From: Epinephelus fuscoguttatus | Lineage: Eukaryota; Chordata; Actinopteri; Perciformes; Serranidae | Assembly (NCBI RefSeq): GCF_011397635.1 | Contig: NC_064755.1 | Span: 40,530,059-40,594,058 of the forward strand | Reading direction: 5' to 3' | DNA length: 64,000 bases | Shown here: positions 46,701-61,700 of the stretch, piece by piece | Position numbering within the stretch: the stretch's first letter is position 1 | Layout: the number at the start of each line of letters is the position of its first letter | Position numbers and translations under genes: made by a program | The notes under the pieces: model-generated | What the model was told of the DNA's origin: nothing | The model's input: only the letters and a program-made list of their open reading frames with translations | Databases searched by the model: none

Positions 46701-49700
46701 CACGGAAGAACCGCAGAACCGGCGGAGATAAGCAGTCTCACTGTGGCTGGAATAATCTCATCAGTTGCCAGCTTGGCCTGCATGCTAAAACGTCCAGTTT
46801 TTTGGTAGATGGCTTCAACCGTAGACTGTAAAAAATAATGGACATAGCTGGCATGGACAACAACTATCGGTTTGTTAAATCCCATTCTGAAGACTTAAAT
46901 CTGGCATTTTGATCATAGCCATGTTGGTTTTTTGGAGCCAGAAGTGACCATATTTGGGTGAGAGGCTGGAGTTGTGGAGGAGAGAGACAGCCTGTCATTC
47001 AAAGTGGCCCGCCCTTAATTATACGTGACTTTAATTCTTCATAAAATGTAAACTGGTGAGTTCCCCCATACATTTGTCACGAAGAGGGAAATTAGCTGTA
47101 GAAACTGTTTTTGTACCAGCATGTAAACTTATTAATTTTTGCTGTAACGTTGGGCATTTAAATATGGGGGTCTATGCGGGCTGACTGGATTCTGGAGCCA
47201 GCCTCAAGCGGCTGCTCAAAGAACTGCAATTTTTGGAACGCCTGTGTTGGCATCACTTTTCAGCCCAAGGGGTTTGCCACTTTGCTGCAACTAAGGTTTA
47301 TTTTCATTGTCAATTAGTCTCCCCGATATTTTCTCAATTAATCATTTCGTCATTCAAATGTCAGGAAATAGTGAAAAATGCTGTAAAATCTCCCAGAACC
47401 TAAGGTGACGTCTTAAAATGGATTTTCACTAAATTTCTACATCCAGACAGTTTATCCACTGCTTGGAAAATCCCATCTTTGGGGTAGTCATTAGCTTAGT
47501 GAGTAGAGTAGTAAATTATTTTTAAAAAACAATGTTACGAAAGACGTTACAAATTACTTTGACATTTTACAAAGTAACATCAGAAGAAAAGATTAATAAG
47601 AAACCCCATAACTTAGCATTTTTGAAACTTTTAGAAGATTGATTTAAGACATTGTAATACCGATTAAAGCTTTTTGGGAGCTCAATGAATTTTTGAGTCT
47701 TTTTAAGGATAAGCGTGAACTCTGCAGAAACTAAACATAAAAATACTACCACCACTATGTATTTTTAGTTCTAATACCAACATTACTAATGCTACCACTA
47801 ATGGACTACTATCACATTCTGATTCTATTAGTACTACTGCTACTACTGCTGGTACTTCTACCACAAAAACCTTATTGAGATTACAACTATAGCTGCTGCT
47901 GCTGCTGCTGCTGCTGCTGACACTACTACCCTACAATTACAACTTACGTCATTTACCATTAGCCCTTTAACCTTCACAGCTGCTTCTCAGGGTTAATTTT
48001 AATTCCTTAGCAAAGTGGAATGACAACAATCTAAAATATAAATAAATTTAATCTGAAAACTATTCAGTCAGCCTGTACATATTGTTGAGATACAAAAAAA
48101 GATGAAAAAAGATGTCTGTGGTAGTATTTATGATGAAAACCAGATTGGGCCAAGAATCAAGCCCTGTGGTACCCCACAACTGAATATTATCAATAACATC
48201 AACAATTTCCTGCCCATTATCAAAGTCCCTATCAGGCAAGTTAAAGCGTGTGAAGCAGCTCTGAAGGCTCAAGGCAACAAACATGAGCAAAGACAGCAGT
48301 AGCATTTAAATGTAAAGTTCAACATTATGTGGACCCTTTCTTTTAAGAATTAGTAATTCTTAAAAACTTTTCAAAAAGTGTTACTGTGTTTAATCTCCTC
48401 TAACAACAGTGTTAAAACAACTTTTTTTTTTCCAAGGATTTGGCAATAAAGAGCAATTTTGAAATGTGCTCAAAGCTGCTTCGGTCAGAAAAGCTCAGTT
48501 CTGTTCGTGCCACTACCTCAACTACTGCTACTTCTGTTAATACTGCTACTGTTACTAAAACCATTATTTGAGTTAGAGAACACTGACAGAAATAGACGTC
48601 AGAGATTTAAATGTCTTAAAAGTCAACTCTGACACTAAATCTAGTTCTTATGCTTTTCCCCGTTACCTGGCAGACATGCTGTTTTCTGGAAGAAGAGGGA
48701 TCTCCAGGACTTTTGTGCCACCAATAATTTTCTCCTGGCAGGTGGTGGTAACCGTCTTCCCCGTCACTCGATGGACCTGGTAGAAGGAATGAGGGCGAAG
48801 GTAGCGGTCGTCCGCGGTGCCAATGAACAGCTGCAGGCTGAGCGGCTGATCGCTGTATCCAATCAACTGAAGACAAAAATTCAACGATACACATTTGATG
48901 AACAGCTCCTAAACTACTTAACGGTCATGTCACTTAGACTTGTTAAGACCTAAGGATGGAGTATGTTCATATTCTGTCCACATGTGTAAAAAGTTACAGA
49001 AAGAGTGACACAATTCAAATGTCAGATGCCCAATTCTGACTGAACTCAGAGTGAAGTGGATGCAAGTTTGGCAGTATATTCTGGCCTGATTCGTGAATCA
49101 ATATCATTGTCATGTCTGTGCTAAGTATGGAGCTAGAGCTAGAATGTGGGTAGCATGTCTGAACGTTAAAACTGGAAGCAGAACACAGAAATGTAAAAAC
49201 AAATGTTAGTTGTTTCACAGGGAGTGATTTGCTGGATCTATTTAACTGTTTTTGTATGAATTCAACACGAGATTTAAAGTGTTAATTCATGAGCTTGACA
49301 GGTGTTAGGTGTTTTTATTTTTACAAACTAGCTGTGTCCCGTTTCCAATCTTTATGCAAGGCTAAGCTAACCACATCCTGACGACAGCTTCATACTGACC
49401 ACACACATGTAATTAATCTTTACAAGCGAGAAAGAAATTAAGCTATTTCCTAATATGTCTCACTGTACTTTTAAATAGTCCATGCTGGTTAGCCTCATGT
49501 GATGCTATAATTACAAGGTAGAACTTTTATTTTTGACACCACTGTTGATTTGTGCTTTTGCCCCTGACTAGTTTCATGATGACGCAATAACTACAAATAA
49601 AAAAGACGACTTATTGTCTCGGGGCTGCCTGCATCCTTAATAGGCAAAGATTTATTTACATCAAGAAATGTAAAGAATATGTATTTGCGTTTGCTATTTA

Positions 49701-52700
49701 AAAAGCTCCCCAGCTAATTTATAAGACCAATAAATCCATCCATTTATTTTCATCTGCTTATCTGGGGCCATGGGGGCAGCAGGCCAAGCAAAGCACCCCT
49801 CTCCTCAGCAACGCTTTCCAGCTCCTCCTGGGGGACCCTGAGGCGTTCCTAGGCCAGATGAGATGTGTTATCTCTCCAGCTTGTTCTGAGTCTGCCCCAG
49901 GGCCTCCTACCAGTGGGACGTGTCCAGAACACCTGGGAGGCACCCAGGAGGATCCTTATTAGATGCCCAAACCACCTCAACTGACCCATTTGGATGCAAA
50001 GAAGCAGCAGCTCTACTCTGAGCTCCCTCTGGATGTCTGTGCTCCTCACCCTATCACCCTATCAGGCTGAGCCCAGCCACCGCACGGAGGAAACTCATTT
50101 CAGCTGCTTGTATCCGCAATCTCATTCTGTAGGTCACTACCCAGAGCTCATGACCACAGGTGAGAGTTGGGACGTAGATGGACAAGTAAATCGAAAGATT
50201 CACCTTCCAGCTCAGCTCCCTCTTCACCTAGACGGTCCAGCGCAGCATATAGATGCAGACACAGCACCAAACCACAGATCCATCTCACACTCCATTTTAC
50301 CCTCACTCGTGAACAAGACCCTGAGATACTTCAACTCCTTCACTTGAGGCAGTAACTCTCTCCCAACCCAGAGGGGACAATCCAACGATTTTCTGCAGAG
50401 AACTATGGCCTCAGACTTGGAAGTGCAAATGGCTGAGACCAAGAAATATTGTTGTATAATAAATAATAATAACCAAATAAAAGTAAATAAATTAAAGAAA
50501 AATTAAAAAATAAACTAAAGTAGCTTTTGAAAGTTTTTAAAATTGAAAAGTAAATAAATTAAACATACAAAAATAAATAATAAAAGACACAACACAAAGA
50601 AATAAATATAAAAATGTGTGAAAAATTGATTCTTATGGTAGGATTTTTTTTTTTTAATCACTGTGTAAAATAAGGTTTGATCCTCACCCTGCAGGCACCA
50701 GCATGATTTTCTGTTTCCTGTGTGACCCAGCAGCTCTTACTGTGAGTTTTTACACATGTTGCAGCAGGAAGCTCATCTGGCTTCGGCAGCAGCCTGAGAA
50801 TGTGACACCCAGAATAGCCCTGCTGGTGTCCGTTACATACGAGGCCTTGATGGAGATTTACTTGCCTCGGCCTGCCTGCCAGGATCCACCAGCAAAACAC
50901 AACCTCAGCTGCTCTCTGATACACCACTGGTGGATCAGTAAATGGTTGTCTAAACCCAAAAACACAATCAGTTCACAGTAATATAAAACAGAGGAAAGTA
51001 GAAAACCCTCCTATTGCAGGAGCTGGGACCAGAGACTGTTTGGCAGATTTTCTTGATGATTAACTTAAAACGAGCAATTGATACCGGCCGTAGAGATGTC
51101 TGCCTTCTCTCCAGTATAACGAAACTTCATGGCACTGGGCATTTAAAAAACTCAGCAGCAATGTCTCTTTCCAGAAAGCATGACCCAATTACTCAACATA
51201 ATCCACAGTGGTTATTGGGAGCTGTTTCATGTAGGAGCTATTTTCTTTGCACCAAACTACACCCACAAACCGTATCACCGCACAGAAGGAAGTGTGCATC
51301 TACTCATGGATGCGTCTTGCAAACATAAATGACGTCCTTCTTGGCTAAGCTGTAACGTTAGCTAGCTTAGTGGTGCTACGTGAGCTAGCAGGAGATGTAC
51401 GCTTCCTTCTACGTCTTGATACAGTTGGCCGGTGTAGTTCGGTAGAAAGAAAATTGTTTCTATATCAAACTGCTCACAACAAGGTCTGTGGATTATCTGG
51501 AGTCACTGGGTCATGATTTCTGCAAAGAGACATTGCTGTTGAGTTTTTCAAATGTATTTTCTGGCTCTTTGAGCACCACAAGCTGAGTGTCATCTAGTTC
51601 TGTTATACTGGAGAGAAGGCAGATATCTCTACAGCCGATATCTCAATACAAACAAAGCTATCTAGACTGATAAACAGCCCTACACAGTAAGACAAAAAAA
51701 AATTGTTGTTTTTTTTTATTATTTTGGGGTGAACTGTCCCTTTAAGGTTTGGTTAAGGGATTGCTTATTCTTTGTGTAAGCATTCAATATCTTGAAATGT
51801 GACCTTTAATGGTCCTGCTGCCATGAATGCCTCCATCAGAACATTTCTTGACATCATGTCTTGCACTTTAATGTTTGTGTTAACGTCACAAGTCATGTGT
51901 TTCCCAAATAAATGACCTGTGAGTTTACCATCATTTTCCCAGGAAGCTCCGTTGATATTTAAACCTCTCCCTCAGAGACCTGACCACAGAAGTCAGAATT
52001 AAATGGAATTTATTTGTAAGTTACATAAGCAACTTTTTGCAGGATCAAAACATCCTTTTAAATCATGCACAAATTAAGTGTGAAGAAGAAATAAGGACTT
52101 ACCTTGATGACAGGATGTCCTGTGGTAGCTGCCTTAATGGACCCTCTGCTGCCCTCCGTCTCGTAATGCGCCCTGTGGTAGGACCTAGGCTGGACCTCCA
52201 CTTTTAGCTCACACTGGTCAAACTGGTTAGGCAGAGGCCAGTCCAGAGGAGGGGGCGACGAGGTCCTGAAGGCAGAGACAACAGACACACACTGATCAAT
52301 CATTGCATGACACCAGAGCTTACACTATCCCTCAAAGTGGTGGCTCTCTGAAGGGAGTTTAAGGGATCCCAAAAAAAGCTTCTTGAGGATTGAAATAGGA
52401 AATGAAACATTGTCCAAGTCAGAGGAAGTTGAAAGCAAGACACCATGGGAAATATGCTTGACTTTGATGAGAAGGTCGATATCAATCTAATGTCTGTACA
52501 GTAAAAGCCTGTTAGCTTAGCATAAAGAGCCCGACTTTGTCCAAAGATCAAACATGCAGCTACCAATACCTGTAAAACTCACTAAATAACACGGCAGATC
52601 ATTTGCCAGGCAACAAGTGCAGCTAAGAAATAGTCATCACATAACGGAAGTAAAACTGTAAATTGTCGTTTCACTTCTGTTTTTATACGAATTAAGCAAA

Positions 52701-55700
52701 CGAGATAAAATCTGTTATTCAGTGAGGTTTAGAAGTGCTGGTAGGGGGATTTTGTTACCTGTGACTTTGGACTATGGGTTGGGCAAGTGTTTCTATTTTC
52801 ATGTCCTATAATCGTGGTTACTCACTATTACTGATAGGCAGTTGACTCGCCAAGGCGTGGCAGGAACAGGAAGGGGTGGAGGGAGTTACATTGAAGTTAA
52901 AATTATGTGTGTAACGTTTAAAAAAGAGTGTGAACATTTGATTGAAAATATCTAAATATTAAAGCAATCTATTCACTAGCAATATCTACTATATTAAAAC
53001 AGTGGCTCCCTTTTAAATGCCTGTGTTTCTGTGCTTGGCGCAACAATATCACAGCATTATGTTCTCTTTAACATTATTAACTTAATTTTAATATCACAAT
53101 CCATAGCGTTAAATACTCTTATGGACGCAGAACAAAATTTGGTGCACAGGCAATCAGAAAAAAGAGTGTCAGATCTGTGGAAACAAGATGAAAAAATGGT
53201 TTGTAATTGAGTGATTAAAATTTACCCGTCACTCATGTTTTTTTAATGGATCTCAGCAGGACGACATGCTGCTCCACCAGAAACATCTCTAAATGCACAG
53301 TAGGGTGCAGACTGTTTTGAAAACGTCTTAGTGATAGTAAATTAGTTAAAAAATCATCTAAATATTGACGTAAGAAAAAGTATTTGCCAATCATCCCTTC
53401 AATCACAGATATACAATCCTATCACCAATCAGCACAAGCCCACTTCGGACAGGGCCAGGCTAGCTGTTTCCCCGTTTCCGGTCTTTGTGCTAAGCTAAGT
53501 TAACCAATGTATATGAGAGTGGATATGAGAGTGGTGTCAACCTCCTTATCTGACTCATTTAAGCATTTTACATTTACATTTAAGCATTAAAAACAAGATA
53601 AAAGTACACAAAGGAATGCTGCCTAATGTTCAGAGAACTAGCACGTTTAAAAGTAGCAACACCTGTATTATCATAGTGCCCACCTGAACAGAGGAGGGTT
53701 CCCAGGTTTGGGTTTGTTCCAGCTGAAGTGGGAGGGCACCTGAAGGAAGAGATCAGCCAGGCCGTCCTGTTCACGTCCCTCCTCCCCAGGAGAATCCAAA
53801 AATTGCTCCAACCCGGGGTCTCCTTGACCGGCCAGGAGGCCAAGCTGGGTCCCCGACGTCCTCCTGGTCTTGGAGGGGACGTCCAGCTCCTGGTATCCAG
53901 ACATCAGGAGGGGCCCCAGGGCAGTGGCGGGGCTTCCCACCCAGGTTTCATCTGTCACGCTGCCCCGTGGAGAGGCGCCTGGCGTGGGGCTGGGGGAGTG
54001 GTGAGGGGAGGGTGAGCGGGCGCGGGGGTCATTGCTGGAGTGGCGTCTCTTCCCGCACGGGGACGTCGGTCTGGATGATGGCCTGAGAAAGAAGTGTGGT
54101 CGGAATTTGAGGGATTTTACAAGTGTCAGGGTTGAATCAAGATTCATACATTTGACCCCCCCCCCCCCACACACACACAAAGGAAACTAGGTTTCTTGTC
54201 TTAAATTTAAAAAAGCTGTTTGTTTGTCTAAACTAATGACAAATTTAAAAAAAAACTCTCTCTGCTGGATAGACTTCCTTACTGACAAGAGGGAATAACT
54301 GTCTCATGATATTACTCTTTAAAGCTCTGCTGTCGTATCTTTATCACATTTCAAAAATATAACAACAAAAACATCGCCCAATAACTATTCACATGTTTCG
54401 TATGTACACACCAAGCATGGTAGAAGTGGTTTTCAGGCTGCACTGCCCTCAAACTAGATTCATTTAATCAGATTTTAAAGCTTTTTGTTGGCTGTCTGGC
54501 TTTGTGTGTGTTGTTTTTGTATGCTGGGTGCATATGGGCGTAGGTTCAAACACAATGATGTCAGTGGGTAGCCTGAGAGGCAAAACCCAGGGAGAAAAAG
54601 GTCCACAGGGTCTTGAAAAACAAATCTTGATCCCAATGAGACTCCCTAAATAAATAAATAAATAATGTTACTAATGAGACATCTGTGAACCCTGATGACA
54701 TGTACCTGGAGGTGGGCCGGCGGTTCAGCCAGTTGTCCTCTGTGACACTGGTGCGAGGGGAGGGGCAGGGTGACTGGCGGGGTGACTGGCGAGGTGACTG
54801 GCGAGGTGACTGATGGGGAGACAGCGCTGGACTAAAGGCTGAGGGATGTTGGTATTGTTGTTGCCATAGCTCCACGCCAAAGGCCCCTCCCCCACAGCCT
54901 GGGGACCCCAGAGGTGACCCCTGAGGGGACCCCAGGGCGAGGCGGGCAGCATCGCGAAGCTCCCCGTCTACATCGTCGTAGATGTGGGAGAAGGACTCGC
55001 AGGAGGAGAGGTCAGATATCCAGCTCCTGGAGGACAGGCTGCTGCAGGGGCTTGGGCAGAGCGCTGGGTCCCGGTAGCAGGGGTCCAGAGGCAGGTAGAG
55101 TTGGCCTCTGGACCAGGACGGCTCAGGGTAACCCCCCTCTGCCCCGCCCACCGCCAAAGCTTCCTGGCTACTGCCCAGCTCCACATGATTGTTCGGAGCA
55201 ATGGAGGTGATCTGGATACTCGGGCAGTCAAAGGTTCTGGGGTTCCCCTGGGCCTGGTACTGGTGCCCCTGGGGTTGGTAGTCAACATGCTGATAGGGGA
55301 AACATGCAGGATGACTTTGCAGCTCCTGGTTGATGAGCTGCTCAGCCAGAGCCTGAGTGGAGGTGGGAGGCGTCCTCACATTGAGATCTGGACCTGAGAG
55401 ATGGAAGAGATGACCCAACATGTAAATCAGACGTTATCGTTTGCATTGCAAACACGGCTGTTTTTTACTGCCATGTCACAGCGGCCTCAGTTCTGCATCT
55501 GACATTAAATACTTATCCATCATGTGGATACAACCAGCAGGGTCATAAACTGTTGAATCAACATTGCAGGGTTTCCCACAGTGTTTCATAGCCAAGGTGC
55601 TTGAAATAACCACATCCTCTGCTGACATCTGAAAACTTCAGGCACTAATTCACACAGCAAATTCAAGATATCTAATGTGTGGCTATTGTTTAGTTTAGAC

Positions 55701-58700
55701 TATCTGCATACACATGTATAGAAAATACAGGAAAAAGAAATTAAAAGTTAAAACACTGTGCAGGAGAGGATAGAAGACAAAAATGGCTTATGATTTTTTT
55801 TGATGTGCAATTTACAACAACAAACATGAACAAATTACAAATCAATCAATAAACTGTTGAGAATCTTTGCAAGTTAGAGTCCTTCTCAGATGCTTTTTGA
55901 ATAATGATAATGTAGATGATGATTGTAGAGATGGAAGAAGGTTGTTCCAAAGAGATGGTCCTCTGTATTTCAGTGAATATTGATTAAGAGAAGTCAGACA
56001 ATGTGGAAAATAAAGATCCTCAGAGTGTCTTGTGGAGTATGAGTGAATGTTTGAGGAAGACTTAAAAAAGTTCTGGAAAACGCTCAGCAAATCATGAGTG
56101 AGATGTACATATTCATACATGAATACACAAGTCTGGTTTATGTTCACATTAAAAACTGATATAAGCTGATATTTTTTAGAGAGAGAAAAAGATGAAATCT
56201 CAATAACTTCTCTTGAATTAGGAACATTTTACTGAAATAAGTGGGACATGTGGTGGCCCAAGCAGTATTACAATACATAATATGAAGGTAATTAAGCTAT
56301 GGTAAAAAGTCAGAATACAGGAACAATGGACCAATGAACAAACTCTACTTAAGATACCCAATGACTTCATAGTCTTTCACAGACAAGTTAAATATGGCCA
56401 ACATCTGCTGCATCAGTTTCTGCCTTCTGATCTGTCTCTCTATAATTTCTCACTGTTGAATTAATTCGGGTTTTTAAATGAATATAAGCCATTTTAAGGC
56501 ACCACATCGGGCTCTGGTAACTTGTGATGCCAAACATTTGGCGGATGGGAAGAGCTCAGGGATCCAACCACCAACCTTGTGATTAATGGCCAACCCACTT
56601 TACCAACTCAGACTCAACTCAAATAAGGAACATGGACTAGTAGGTGGAGAGGTGCCAGTCAGTCTCCTGGGCACTGCCAAAGTGCCCTTGAGCAAGGCAC
56701 CAAACCCCCAACTGTTCAGGGGACCTGTCCAAGGCAGCGCCCTCGCACTGACATCTTTTTCATTTAATGCATATATATGTGCATGTGTGAATCTTCCCTC
56801 GGGGATCGATAAACTATACCTTCTTCTTCTTATACTGCAGTTATATTGTGTGATGACTGTGAAAACTGCAGCGTTTGTTTGTGCACTTTTATTATCAAGT
56901 TAATACATTTTGCACAGAAATTACGTGTTGATTTGATCATTAGTATACTGACAGAATATAACTTGATATTATCAGCAAAATGCTTAATATGATTGGGTTC
57001 TTAAATGTGTGAATTCACTGCTTTTATTTGTTTTATATCACTGTGCATTAAATCTCTTTAAACTTGGACTGTTAATAATGGCAAAAATCTTTAGTTGTAG
57101 CTTGACTGATAATGATAATGTTAGCTGCAGACTCCTTCCCATGTTTATTCTCTTAACTCCACCTGTTATCGACGTAATTTAAAACTGTAGTGGTCTGCAC
57201 TTATACTGTGAGCTGTAGGGTGACACCACGGCTGCAGCCAATAGTTCAGGCGCTGGACTTACTATGTTCAACACTTCAGTAAATTCATTCACACAGCTGC
57301 ACACACTCCTCACCACAACCCTACTATTAATACCACTCTTTCTCGCACTAACAAACACATCTCAGGCTACATGCAAAGAAGGCGTCAAAGTGGCAACTGT
57401 GATCTGCTTCAACAGACAGCTCCACTTCTCTGCAAATAACCCTCAGGGTCCCGGGGAGAGATAACTGTGACGTGATGCAACAACAGGGGCAGAAAGAGAG
57501 AGGGGGGGGGTACGATGCCCGCAGCCAGGTGGGTGCCACGGAGCAGTTAGAAAACCAGGAAGTAAAACCTGCTGACAGACAGGCGGGGCAGCACAATGTC
57601 TGTCTGTACAGAGCCTGAAACACAACCACCAACTGATCCAACCATCCATCATCCACCCATCATCCATCCAGCCATCCATCCATTCATCAAGGGTGGGAAT
57701 CATCAGGGGATCCACGATACGATATTATCACGATACTTGAGTCACTATACAATATAATTGAGATTTTAAATATGTTGCGATGTGCTGAGTATTGCGATAA
57801 AATATATTGTGATATATTGCAATTTAATTACCTTTTCTTTTCAAATTGTAAATTCTGTCCCCAAAGGAAAAAGTTGTCAAAATCTGTTGAATTTAATAAG
57901 AAAAAGTTTTCAGTCTGTTCATCTCACTTCAGCCATTTTTTGCAGCAGCAGTAAAATGTAGGTTGTGGACTGAAAAAAACCAATCGATTAATGAATTCGT
58001 GTTGTAATTTTAATAATTAACATAATAAAAAAAAAGATATTTGGCACTGTATGACAATACGATATTGCCACACAAAAATATCGTGATACTATGCTGTATC
58101 TACCATCCATCAATCCTCCAATTAATCCATCCATCAATCAATCTACCAGTTGTTTTTTTTCTTCATAACTTCATAACAAGGGTCTTTATTTCATCACCTA
58201 CAGATTCCCTCAGTATTTCTTCAGCTCCAGCAGTCCATCTTTTTCATTTTCTGGTTGATGTCACAGGATTTGGGAGGGATTTTAGGCAGAGCTGCAATGA
58301 TTAGTCCATTGATTAGACCATCAAATAAAAGTATTTTTTTTTAGCAAAAAAGCCAAACATTTGCTGGTTTGATGCTTCTTAGTGTGTTCAGTTTATAATA
58401 AATGATAATAAACTGCACAGCTTTGGATTTTTGGACTGTTGGTCAGATAAAACAAACTATTTAAAAACGTCACCTTTGGGCTCTGGGAAATTGCTTCACT
58501 GTTTAATTGCAATTTATCAGCAAACCCATAAATCAGAACATTAATGGGCAGGTAAAGGGATAATGAAAGTAATCATTGGTTGCACCCCAATTTGACACCT
58601 CCATTAAACAGCCAAAATATTCATCTTACCTCTGCTTCATGTGGACAAAACCAGCACAAAGAAAGCCTAAAATCAGTGTTTTCTGTCTGTGTTCTTCATC

Positions 58701-61700
58701 CATGGCTAAAACAAACCTTATTTTCATTACTGTTTAATCTGATGATTACTATCAGCATTAATTATTCATTATTTTTTGGCTATAAAATGTCAGAAAATGT
58801 TGATAAATGGCCGTCAAGTTCAGACATGAAGAGAGGTACTTCATCACCACACTGACACTAAACTCAGCAGTTTATCAAACAGGGTAAAATACTGTTATGA
58901 GACATTTAACCACCACAAACTAAAAAGACAGTTGCACGATGCTTCAAACACACTTCACAAACACACCACAACCAGCCTGTAAAGCCACGTTCAGTAGTCT
59001 CATTTAGCCACTTGTTGGCAACCATCTTTTTTAAGACACGTAAAGCCTTCAAAATTCACAAGAGGGGTATTTACTGATGTATTTTATGCCGTAGAAAAAA
59101 AGGTGAAAAGGGAACTGGGGTGCTAAAATGCTAACTCATGTCTGGGTTGTAGGGTTGTAGGTGCTTTGGAGCACGACCAACAGATTTCATGTCATTCAGC
59201 CCCTCAAAGCAACATGTTTACAGACAGATCAAGTTCAGCAATATACTGGCGTCCCAGCCCATGTATGGCTTTAAAAACAAATAAAAGAATCTTAAAATCA
59301 ATCCTGTATTTCATAGGTAGCCAGTGCAGGGATGCTAGCACTGGTGTAATGCTGTCTCTTTGTCTGGTACCATGATGACTGGCCGACACCCCGGTACAGA
59401 GAGTTGCAATAGTCCAGCCTTGAGGAGATGTCAGTTTTCATGTCATTGTAAGAGATGATGGATTGTGTTTTGCAATGTTTTGTAGTTGGAAATAACAGCC
59501 TTTCAGCACAGAGTTGATTTGTTTGTCAAACTTGAGAGCAGAGTCAAAAATGAGACCAAGATTCCTGGCATGGGTATGAACGTATGACGTGAGGGGTCCT
59601 CAGTGGTTGACCATGCTGTCTGTGGTGTTGGGGGGACCAAAACAATAACTCCTGTTTTGTTATCGTATTTATTCATATTCATCACGTAAGGCTTTTTAAA
59701 TGCTGAAAAGATGCTGATTTCAACTACAGAAGCAAAGAAAAGCAGCTATTTTCTCCTGAATAAAGAAGCTGAAAGTCAGGATTTTTTGCCATTTTTAGCC
59801 ATTGGTGGTCGATCTCAACATCTCAACAACTATTAGGCTACTGATCGAAATCAAATTTAGTTCAGACATTCATGTTCCCCTCAGGATGAACTGTAATAAC
59901 GTTTGTGATCTGCTGACTTTTCATCTAGCCTCATCGTCAGGTCAATATTTTAATGTATCCAATACTTACTCTTATTGTTTGTTGCTGATAAATAACCTAA
60001 ATGATTTATCGATTATTGACCAACAAATTGATTTATCGACAAATCATTTCCAACTTCTCAGATGGGAATTTGTAAGTTTGGGTCTGACAGCTGGAGAAAA
60101 ATAGCACATTTAGAGATGTCACCCTGGGCGATGGGAGACTGTGAATTTATCACTATTCTCTGACATTTGTATATGAAATTATTTGTCAATCAACTGGAAA
60201 CATAATCTGCAAAAAATAAATTATCATTAGCAGCAGCCCTGTCCCTATTCTGTAAGTGATATTCCTCTATTTCTCTTGTATGTGTAAAATACAAATTACT
60301 CAAGAGCGTGCCTTTAAAAGACTTAAAACTACTCATAGTGAGTATTATTAATAAGTTATTCTTCATATCATTGTATCACAATATATAATTGCCTAAAACA
60401 TAAAAGCTTAAATCCTAAATGTGACTGCGTTTGTGAGTTCAGACAGCATATGATTAGCTGATCCCACATAATAACAGCAAATTGTCCACCAGCCTTCTGA
60501 TCAATACATTAAACTACAGCAGACTGATCAATAATACTGATCAATACACTGCAAAGAGTCTCTGTAGCTTTCAGCAGGTTCAAACGAGGAAGATTTCTGC
60601 ACCTTCTGGTCTACATTTAAAAAGTCGCCTAAATTTAACAGCAGACAGCTGGATGTGTCACATCCACTAAAGTCTGACAACACAACTTCCTGTTACAACT
60701 TTCAAAGTAAAATCCTGCGTGTCCAACAATAACATTCTACAGGGATCAATGTGGAGCAAAAAGTGAGTGTGTTATTTAACAGATTTTATGGAAATAATGC
60801 AGCACGGAGCTGAAACTATAAGCTGATTCATCAAATTGTCAGTCAGAAGAAAATTAATCACATTAATTACAGTCCTAATCCGGCACACAGACACAGATTA
60901 AAAAAAAAATACACCCCATATAGATAGTTTATAAAACTACAACAGTTTGATGCCATTAATTAGGAATTTTAAATATAACTGGTAATTTCTAACTATAGAA
61001 GAAGGCAAACAATATCATCTTAGTGACTCACAAAATGTAAACTTTTAAATATTTTCTACATACTTACATTTGTAGATCGACACAACTTGCTGCCATTATA
61101 ATTGCTTCTTTAATTCCTACTCTATGCCTCTATTTAAGTGTAAATGTGATGATGCACTGTCTCTGCCTCTGGCTGCTGGATCATCACTGCTACACTACTG
61201 TACAGTTAGCTGCACTATAAATGCACTCACATAGCCATATATATATTTATACCACTGTCCACACTGTGTATATCTAACCTGTAGTGTATTTATATTTATA
61301 CCACTGTCTATACTGTATGCATCTGATCTGTAAACACTTATTAATAACATGCTTACAGCTGTTTATTCTGCACACATTCTCACTCACTATTGTCATAACT
61401 GGTCTGCACAATACATTTTGCCTATTTACTGTTTATATTTTCAATATTTATATACCCTTACTATTTATTCTATACATTACTATTTATTCTGTGTATTAAT
61501 CGTCACGTTTTCTGTTTTCTGCCCCTCTGATTAGACGCTAAAGTGCATTTTGTTGTCTCAGTACTTGTGCTCTGTAAAATTAGGTTATAAGTTGAATGGA
61601 GGTACTTGTACTTTACTTGAGTATTTCCATTTCCTCCTACTTCATACACTAATTCCACTAACTTTCAGACAGAAATACTGAGCTTTTTACTGCACTACAT

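Noticed and set aside
46478-46885. Minus-strand frame of 135 codons in nfatc3 intron 5
   Set aside because: No similarity to any family I know, and it runs into a common interspersed repeat.
54561-54700. Extension of the 286-codon frame past RRPTSR into YMSSGFTD and [11 protein letters not shown]
   Set aside because: This part lies beyond a good donor and has no NFAT homology; splicing to 54082 restores the conserved PSSRPTSP.
57443-57715. Minus-strand frames with WMDGWMDDG strings
   Set aside because: They translate a CATC/GATG simple repeat.
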